From Oscillospiraceae bacterium (GTDB lineage: Bacteria; Bacillota; Clostridia; Oscillospirales; Acutalibacteraceae), in NCBI GenBank assembly GCA_015066015.1, contig SVPE01000006.1:62001-126000 (forward strand): a DNA stretch of 64,000 nt. The letters are read 5' to 3'. Position 1 is the first letter of the stretch; each line of letters opens with the position of its first letter. The translations under genes and the position numbers were made by a program. The notes beneath the pieces are model-generated. The model ran no database searches and had not been told where the DNA came from. It saw nothing but the letters and a program-made list of their open reading frames with translations. Positions 58,065-64,000 of this stretch are shown piece after piece.

Positions 58065-59726
58065 TTATTTGTTATTAAAGTCGAATGAAAGCTCTCCGTT
58101 GATAAGGGCGGTCAGAATTGAGATTAAAAGGGTGATAAATCTTATAAGAACAACATAGGGGTTGTTAGTCCATACCTTGTCGGTTTCGTCATCGGGGGTA
58201 ACTTCTGTGAACTTGCCGTTTTCATATTCGTGGAACTGAGGATATCTCTCGTCACTGTGAACGGTAAGAGTACCGTCGGAAAGGAAAAATTCTGTTACGA
58301 TGGGGTCAATCTGAGTAAGATCCATATGTCTGAGATTCTTTGAGAACCAGGTTGTTTCGGGGAAAAGACAGGTGCCTGCATAAACTTTGTTGTCGGGAGA
58401 AAGGTATCTTTCGTCATAATCCTCGAGGGCTCTGATTTCATCAAGCTCTTTATTTGTAAAGGTTTCGCCGATAACCGTACCCTTTGCACCGAGTGAAAGC
58501 TCGGTAACGGTGCCTCTTGCATCGCCGGTGATGTCACTGCCTTCAAAGAAGGGGAAGGAGATGGATCCGTATTTAGCAAGAATAGCGGTCTTCATGCCGA
58601 AGTTTTCTTCACATCTTTTGAGAAGGGAAGCATAGCGAGGCTTGCCGGTCTCTTCTTCTATTTCACCGATAAGCTCGTGATAGTTGTCGATTTTTGTGAT
58701 AAAGTTTGCGTATTTTCCTTCGGGTTCAGTCGTTCCGAAAACGGTAAGCTTTGCCTTGTCGTAGTACTTATCACCGATCATACTCCAGTATGAGGGGAAT
58801 GTACCGTAGGAAACAAGTGCAAGACCGGGAACAACTTCGTCAGCAATTTCTTCGTAGATTTCCTGTATTTTATCAAGTCCCCAACCGAGAACCTTTGCTT
58901 GATTCAGAACTGAAATAAGAACAACTGCTGTTGTTTCAAGAAGGGGATCATCGAAAATATCATTGTCGTTAAGGTACAATGAAACGTATCGGTCGATCAT
59001 ATCGCTGTCAAAAGTAATAGAGCCGGACATAAGAGCCCCGACAACTATATAGCCGTCAAGAGGAGTAGTGTTAAGAGCGAGATTGTTTACTCTGAAGGGA
59101 GCATCATAAAAGCCCTTTTCACTTTTTGCAATATAAGCCATAGCTACATTTGAGCCGTAGCAGCGTGCGTGAATGTTGACCTTTTCAACGCCTTCCTTTT
59201 TGCAGACATATTCAACGAACTGATGAAGCTCATCTGCTATTTCGTAAGGAGAATAACGCCAGTCATAGCGGAAATAGTAGTAGTTGAGTCCGCCTGCGCC
59301 CTTGGAGGGCTTCTGAACGGAATAATCCCAGTCAATTCTGCCGTCGGGGTCAATGCCGTCTTCATTAAGCACGGCATCCTGGTAAACGGGGACGAAGGTG
59401 TCGATAAGAGCCTGAGTGTATTCGCTGTAATCTCCTGAGATAACTGCGGGAAGCAGCTCGCTGATAACCGGCTCTATCTGAGTGAGAATATATTCCTCTC
59501 TTGTCATACCGAGCGGAGTGTTTACGTTGTCAATCTGAATCTTTTTGCCGTTTTCGTCAAGAAGGAAGTTTCCTTCTGCATCGGTTTTGTAAACAGGAGA
59601 GTTCTGCTTGCCGACGATGTAGATTACGGGAAGATTTTTTTCTGATTCAACTCCGATTGCAGCTGCGGGAAGAGCGTAGCCTGTAAGCATAATCAGAGAT
59701 AAAACCAAAGCAATTAGTTTTTTCAT
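58065..59726 (-). CDS. secreted alpha/beta-hydrolase with Cys nucleophile elbow (paralogue)
   Basis: ATG 59726 (MKKLIALVLSLIMLTGYALPAAA) has GGAGGT upstream; the track start at 59741 overlaps it. The 553-aa product has a signal peptide, the fold start 'LPVIYIVGKQNSPVYKT', and the elbow 'KVNIHARCYGSNVAMAY' with Cys189 at the nucleophile position and Ala instead of the first Gly. The late 'PETTWFSKNLRHMDLT' parallels the WFxKNLxH segment of the 38.5-kb protein. The C-terminus 'NPYVVLIRFITLLISILTALINGELSF' repeats the same amphipathic tail. Secretion followed by membrane association is inferred; the substrate is unknown. Confidence 0.8.
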   Translation of the reverse strand: MKKLIALVLSLIMLTGYALPAAAIGVESEKNLPVIYIVGKQNSPVYKTDAEGNFLLDENGKKIQIDNVNTPLGMTREEYILTQIEPVISELLPAVISGDYSEYTQALIDTFVPVYQDAVLNEDGIDPDGRIDWDYSVQKPSKGAGGLNYYYFRYDWRYSPYEIADELHQFVEYVCKKEGVEKVNIHARCYGSNVAMAYIAKSEKGFYDAPFRVNNLALNTTPLDGYIVVGALMSGSITFDSDMIDRYVSLYLNDNDIFDDPLLETTAVVLISVLNQAKVLGWGLDKIQEIYEEIADEVVPGLALVSYGTFPSYWSMIGDKYYDKAKLTVFGTTEPEGKYANFITKIDNYHELIGEIEEETGKPRYASLLKRCEENFGMKTAILAKYGSISFPFFEGSDITGDARGTVTELSLGAKGTVIGETFTNKELDEIRALEDYDERYLSPDNKVYAGTCLFPETTWFSKNLRHMDLTQIDPIVTEFFLSDGTLTVHSDERYPQFHEYENGKFTEVTPDDETDKVWTNNPYVVLIRFITLLISILTALINGELSFDFNNK

Positions 59727-59827
59727 AGGACATACCTCCATATTATATTATTGCTTATATTATACACCTGACCAAAGCGCTTTTCAACTGTTTTTTAAAA
59801 AAATGTTAACTAATTATTACGTCACAT

Positions 59828-59880
59828 TAAAAACGAACAGATGCTTTATCCGTAGGGCGTGAAAGCATCTGTTCGTTAAA
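59828..59880 (-). terminator. trpS terminator
   Basis: AACGAACAGATGCTTT / AAAGCATCTGTTCGTT is a perfect 16-bp stem; the minus strand continues with TTTAATG after the T-rich edge. Confidence 0.8.
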
Positions 59881-59888
59881 ACGGTGAT

Positions 59889-60920
59889 TTATTTTACTAT
59901 AAAGCCGCACTTTTTCATTGCTTTATGGAGGGTTCTGTCGGCAATACGTGAAGCGGTTTCCGCACCCTTGTCAGCAAGGCTCATAAGGTATGCCTGATCC
60001 TTCATAAGCATATTAAAGCGCTCACGTACGGGACGGAGCTCTTCAACAACTGCTTCACCTACTGCGGTCTTAAAGTCGCCGTAGCCTTTGCCTGCGAAAT
60101 CTTTTTCAATCTGCTCCATGGAAAGACCGGTACAGCAGGAATAAATTCCCATAAGGTTATTTATTCCATCCTTGCCTTCGCCGAAGTAAACACCGCCTTC
60201 GGAATCGGTGACGGCACTTCTGATTTTCTTCATAATTGTGCCGGGTTCATCGAATACAGAAACATAGGATTTGGGGTTGGGGTCGGATTTGCTCATTTTC
60301 TTTGTCGGGTCCTGGAGCGACATAACTCGTGCGCCCTGTTTTCCGATGTAAGGGTCGGGGATGGTGAAGGTTTTGCCGTAAATACCGTTAAAGCGGGACG
60401 CTATGTCTCTTGCAATTTCAAGGTGCTGCTTCTGGTCGGCTCCTACGGGTACAAGGTCAGCCTGATAGAGAAGAATATCGGCAGCCATCAGCACCGGGTA
60501 GGAGAAAAGGCCTACGTTTACGTTGTCTGCGTGAGACTGGGATTTATCCTTGAACTGTGTCATTCTCGACATTTCGCCGAACTGCGTGTAGCAGTTGAGA
60601 ATCCAAGCGAGCTGTGCGTGAGCGGGCACCTGGCTCTGAATGAAGATAATGCTCTTTTCAGGGTCAAGACCGATAGCAAGGAGAAGGGCGAAAACCTCTG
60701 TAATCTGCTGACGGAGCTTTTTGGGGTCCTGCCTTACGGTAATAGCGTGAAGGTCGGCAACAGCAAAGGCGGAGTCGAACTCATCGGAAAGCAGTTTCCA
60801 GTTTTTCAGAGCTCCGAGGTAATTGCCGAGGGTGGGAATGCCTGAAGGCTGAATGCAGGAGAGAATTTTTTTCTTTCTTTCCGGCTGTGAATTTTCGGGA
60901 ACAATGATTTTTTCTTCCAT
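59889..60920 (-). CDS. trpS: tryptophanyl-tRNA synthetase
   Basis: The 343-aa class I synthetase charges tRNA-Trp. Its HIGH-type motif is 'IQPSGIPTLGNYLGALKNW', and its KMSKS motif is exact ('PTKKMSKSDPNPKSYVS'). 'YPVLMAADILLYQADLVPVGADQKQHLEIARDIA' is the typical Trp-binding region. A ~12-residue N-terminal extension before 'KKKILSCIQPSG' is slightly longer than usual. A strong sigma-A promoter lies 40 nt upstream; no T-box leader is present, so tryptophan control through a T-box is absent here. SD GAAAGGACG precedes the ATG. Confidence 0.97.
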   Translation of the reverse strand: MEEKIIVPENSQPERKKKILSCIQPSGIPTLGNYLGALKNWKLLSDEFDSAFAVADLHAITVRQDPKKLRQQITEVFALLLAIGLDPEKSIIFIQSQVPAHAQLAWILNCYTQFGEMSRMTQFKDKSQSHADNVNVGLFSYPVLMAADILLYQADLVPVGADQKQHLEIARDIASRFNGIYGKTFTIPDPYIGKQGARVMSLQDPTKKMSKSDPNPKSYVSVFDEPGTIMKKIRSAVTDSEGGVYFGEGKDGINNLMGIYSCCTGLSMEQIEKDFAGKGYGDFKTAVGEAVVEELRPVRERFNMLMKDQAYLMSLADKGAETASRIADRTLHKAMKKCGFIVK

Positions 60921-60960
60921 TCTATGATCGTCCTTTCGGGAAATATACTTTATTTAATGT

Positions 60961-60989
60961 ATTATATAACTTTATCGGGTGTCGGTCAA
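60961..60989 (-). promoter_or_regulatory. sigma-A promoter for trpS
   Basis: Minus-strand TTGACC, a 17-bp spacer, TATAAT. The 40-nt leader is too short for a T-box. Confidence 0.8.
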
Positions 60990-61051
60990 GTGTTAAAAGA
61001 AAAAATAACGAAGGAGGCAATATCAGATGGTGTAAACGTACGTTCCGGGAC

Positions 61052-61207
61052 GCACGGCGAGTTTTACGGCTTTCTTTGAAAGCCGTAAATCAGAGAGCCG
61101 GAAAGCTTTGTTATTTTCCTGTACGCAGTCTGTGTTCCTGCGACGATTTTTTAACTGCCGTTTCGGCGGCTCTCTGAGCAACGCCTGCGGCGTTGCCCTC
61201 GCCGTGC
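61052..61207. other. cloverleaf (four-way junction) element 3
   Basis: GCACGGCGAG (61052-61061) pairs with CTCGCCGTGC (61198-61207). Inside are TTTACGGCTTT-CTTTG-AAAGCCGTAAA, a long 11-bp stem TCAGAGAGCCG / CGGCTCTCTGA closing 66 nt, and GCAACGCC-TGC-GGCGTTGC. Read on the minus strand the order and sizes match element 2, including the GGCTTTC...GAAAGCC hairpin and the CAACG...CGTTG hairpin. It occupies most of the 446-bp spacer between divergent trpS and guaB; promoters for those genes fill the rest. The 62-aa and 106-aa ORFs here are rejected. Confidence 0.6.
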
Positions 61208-61292
61208 TGTTTGCAGAAGCATCTAAACATAATGCACAAAAGAAACAACTGCCGACAGCGGAATTTTACATAAACTTTTTTAGTGCAACCTC

Positions 61293-61322
61293 TTGAAAAA
61301 AGTGTGTTTTCCGTGGTATAAT
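61293..61322 (+). promoter_or_regulatory. promoter for guaB
   Basis: TTGAAA, an 18-bp spacer, TATAAT with extended TGG. No guanine riboswitch motif lies in the 44-nt leader. Confidence 0.7.
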
Positions 61323-61351
61323 GCCTTAATATATTTTTCAGCCTATAATAA

Positions 61352-62842
<1,491 letters not shown>

Positions 62843-62937
62843 TAATTCGGAATTGTGCCCGAAACTCAGGGTAACGGCAAAAAGTATGCCGCCGCTTGAA
62901 GTGAATATAATAAAAATTAAAGCAGGTGTTTCAAGCG

Positions 62938-63215
62938 TGAACTGACCCAAATTCTGCGGACAGCACAAAAAAGCACCTATGGTAGGAAAAAAACATTTAA
63001 GCAACATACTGACTTCGTTTTTCTTGCGGAGTCAGTTTTGTTTTTAATTGAATTCTTTCATTGTTGTAAAAGAGAATGTATTGACCTATGAGGAGGCGAG
63101 CCTCCTCATAGGTTCGCAATTTTGTTCGATAGATACATTCTGTTTTAGTATCGAAAAGAAATTTTCAGCCATAGCATTATCATAAGGATTGCTACGTTTT
63201 GACATTGATGGAATT
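62938..63215 (-). mobile_element. IS3-family insertion sequence remnant (3' end only)
   Basis: The sequence TGAACTGACCC at 62938 looks like an IS3-family terminal repeat (minus strand ends TGGGTCAGTTCA). The remaining minus-strand DNA encodes only the last ~70 residues of the DDE transposase. The left part of the IS is missing; the break near 63205-63215 joins it to a decayed Fn3-domain gene. The element is therefore a fossil, not an active IS. Confidence 0.75.
62997..63210 (-). pseudogene. IS3-family transposase (OrfB) C-terminal fragment, frameshifted
   Basis: Reading the minus strand gives 'SMSKRSNPYDNAMAENFF', continuing SIL, which is the DDE-domain segment just before the catalytic Glu of IS3/IS150-type OrfB. 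After a 1-nt deletion the frame continues as 'KTECIYRTKLRTYEEARLL' and 'YNNERIQLKTKLTPQEKRSQ', ending at TAA 62999-62997. These segments are highly characteristic of IS3 transposases. The 5' part is absent, so the copy cannot transpose. Confidence 0.8.
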
Positions 63216-63462
63216 ATGATCGGTTTTTGCTGTTGTACTTATAGCAACCTTCAAATCAGTTGAAGGGGTTTTGTAACAGATTCTGTATCCCGTTGCTCCG
63301 CTGATCTTTGATCAGGTTAGCCTGATTGCCGAAGTGTTCTGTGTCGCTGTTACACTTGCTGGTGCCACCGGTGCATTTGCCGCAGAAGCAGGCAGAGCAA
63401 AAACATAAGCGAACATCATAAGTGCAAGCACCAATGTGAGAAGTTTTTTTTGAGGCGTTCAT
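63192..63462 (-). pseudogene. secreted fibronectin type III-like protein, decayed
   Basis: A minus-strand start at 63462 reads MNASKK, then shifts frame in an A8 run (A7 would keep the frame). It continues as a signal peptide 'LLTLVLALMMFAYVFALPA' with 'SAANAPVAPASVTATQN', followed by an Fn3-like stretch 'SAIRLT*SKISGATGYRI' in which TGA replaces the conserved Trp codon. The gene is cut off by the IS3 remnant. Two disabling mutations and the truncation show it is dead. The 68-aa track ORF here is the shifted frame. Confidence 0.7.
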
Positions 63463-63517
63463 TTTTTCTTTATCTCTTTTTCGACTGTTCTGTTATTAAA
63501 TAAAAATAAATGCAACA

Positions 63518-63550
63518 AAAAAAGTAAGGACACTATCGGGCATCCTTACT
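63518..63550 (-). terminator. glgA terminator
   Basis: AAAAGTAAGGA / TCCTTACTTTT stem; the minus strand continues with TTTTTTTG. Confidence 0.75.
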
Positions 63551-63617
63551 TTTCGTTTTGTTAAAAGCTTGCGGACTGATGTTTTTCTCTACATCATATT
63601 TTACACGTAATTCCGGA

Positions 63618-64000
63618 TTACTTCAGCAGCTCTTTATACATTTTGATATATTCATTAGCACTCTTGCCCCAGCTGCAATCACACTCCATTGCACGGATAA
63701 CGAGTGAGTCCCAATAATCCTTGTTTGCATAAGCGTCAAGACCGCGTCTGATAGCACCAAGCATATCATGGGCGTTGTAGGTCTTGAAGGTGAAGCCGTT
63801 ACCCTGGCCGTCGCCACTGTCGGAGATTGAGTCGCGAAGACCGCCTGTTTCACGTACAATGGGCACTGTGCCGTAACGGAGAGCAACCATCTGTGAAAGG
63901 CCGCAGGGCTCACTCTTTGAGGGCATAAGGAAGAGGTCTGAGCCTGCATAAATTTTTCTTGCCAGAGGAGGATCAAAGCCGATGTGTGCAGCAAGCTTGT
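63618..64000 (-). CDS. glgA: glycogen synthase, C-terminal part (runs off window)
   Basis: The minus frame is open to the window edge; ATG 63926 is internal. The visible 126 codons read 'KLAAHIGFDPPLARKIYAGS' then 'DLFLMPSKSEPCGLSQMVAL' and 'GTVPIVRETGGLRDSI'. This is the GT5 glycogen/starch synthase C-terminal Rossmann domain, with the SxxEPCGL loop (catalytic Glu) that binds ADP-glucose. The C-terminus 'SWGKSANEYIKMYKELL' is typical and complete. It adds glucose from ADP-glucose to glycogen in the cytoplasm. A terminator follows about 70 nt after the stop. Confidence 0.93.
   Translation of the reverse strand, partial: KLAAHIGFDPPLARKIYAGSDLFLMPSKSEPCGLSQMVALRYGTVPIVRETGGLRDSISDSGDGQGNGFTFKTYNAHDMLGAIRRGLDAYANKDYWDSLVIRAMECDCSWGKSANEYIKMYKELLK

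Noticed and set aside
60921-61060. T-box leader expected upstream of trpS
   Set aside because: The promoter lies only 40 nt from the start codon and no T-box or specifier hairpin fits in the leader.

Overview
This window looks like the chromosome of an anaerobic, spore-forming Firmicute of the class Clostridia, most like the Oscillospirales/Ruminococcaceae group. The reasons are a spoIIE-type phosphatase, pyruvate:ferredoxin oxidoreductase, PduL-type phosphotransacylase, glycogen synthase, cation-coupled sugar (GPH) symporters, strong AGGAGG-like ribosome binding sites, AT-rich intergenic spacers and sigma-A promoters with 17-bp spacers. This placement is inferred from gene content. No rRNA, tRNA, CRISPR array or prophage was seen.

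Layout. 1-6.6 kb: an accessory block of eukaryote-like domains, comprising a DA1-like metallopeptidase/transglutaminase protein, a zinc-ribbon microprotein, a lipoprotein, a membrane Rossmann-RyR protein and a TIR-TM-LRR protein. 6.7-8.8 kb (minus): a secreted Ca-binding-type repeat protein, an ECF sigma factor and an RsgI-like anti-sigma, with a lipoprotein upstream. 9-16.4 kb: a GPH transporter, a large membrane protein, zapA, a U32 protein, dCMP deaminase, a 51-aa protein and mgtC. 16.6-24 kb: secA, a sugar nucleotidyltransferase, pduL, a YfbR-like phosphohydrolase, a second GPH transporter and two acidic-tailed microproteins. 24.4-34 kb: spoIIE, a GH36-type alpha-galactosidase, nhaC, a second ECF sigma factor, a MerR/TipAS regulator and a methyltransferase. 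34-47 kb: a 180-bp tandem repeat, PFOR, a Cys-elbow hydrolase, an M28 peptidase, trmB, a DUF4173 protein, a TerB-like protein and a DUF1846 protein. 47-54.5 kb: an XRE-DUF2157/GDYXXLXY cluster, then a manganese (yybP-ykoY) riboswitch with its P-type ATPase. 54.6-64 kb: a large secreted Big2 protein, a second Cys-elbow hydrolase, trpS, guaB, an IS3 remnant in a decayed Fn3 gene, and the 3' end of glgA.

How the genes connect. PFOR makes acetyl-CoA and PduL can convert it to acetyl-phosphate. The GPH symporters, alpha-galactosidase and glycogen synthase fit a saccharolytic gut lifestyle. NhaC, MgtC and the riboswitch-controlled ATPase handle cations.

The most unusual signal is non-coding. Two copies of a ~245-bp element (44.4 and 57.3 kb) each sit between perfect 25-bp direct repeats, and each repeat is the palindromic intrinsic terminator of the neighbouring gene. 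This means long target-site duplications at two different terminators. The element's right ~120 bp is nearly identical in both copies, while two internal stems differ in sequence but keep pairing around a shared CATCGAA loop, as a structured RNA would. Close to these copies, and again at 61 kb, are three four-way-junction (cloverleaf) elements with 10-bp outer stems. The TIR/RyR pair at 2.7-6.6 kb is the best candidate for an undescribed protein-based signalling or defence system.
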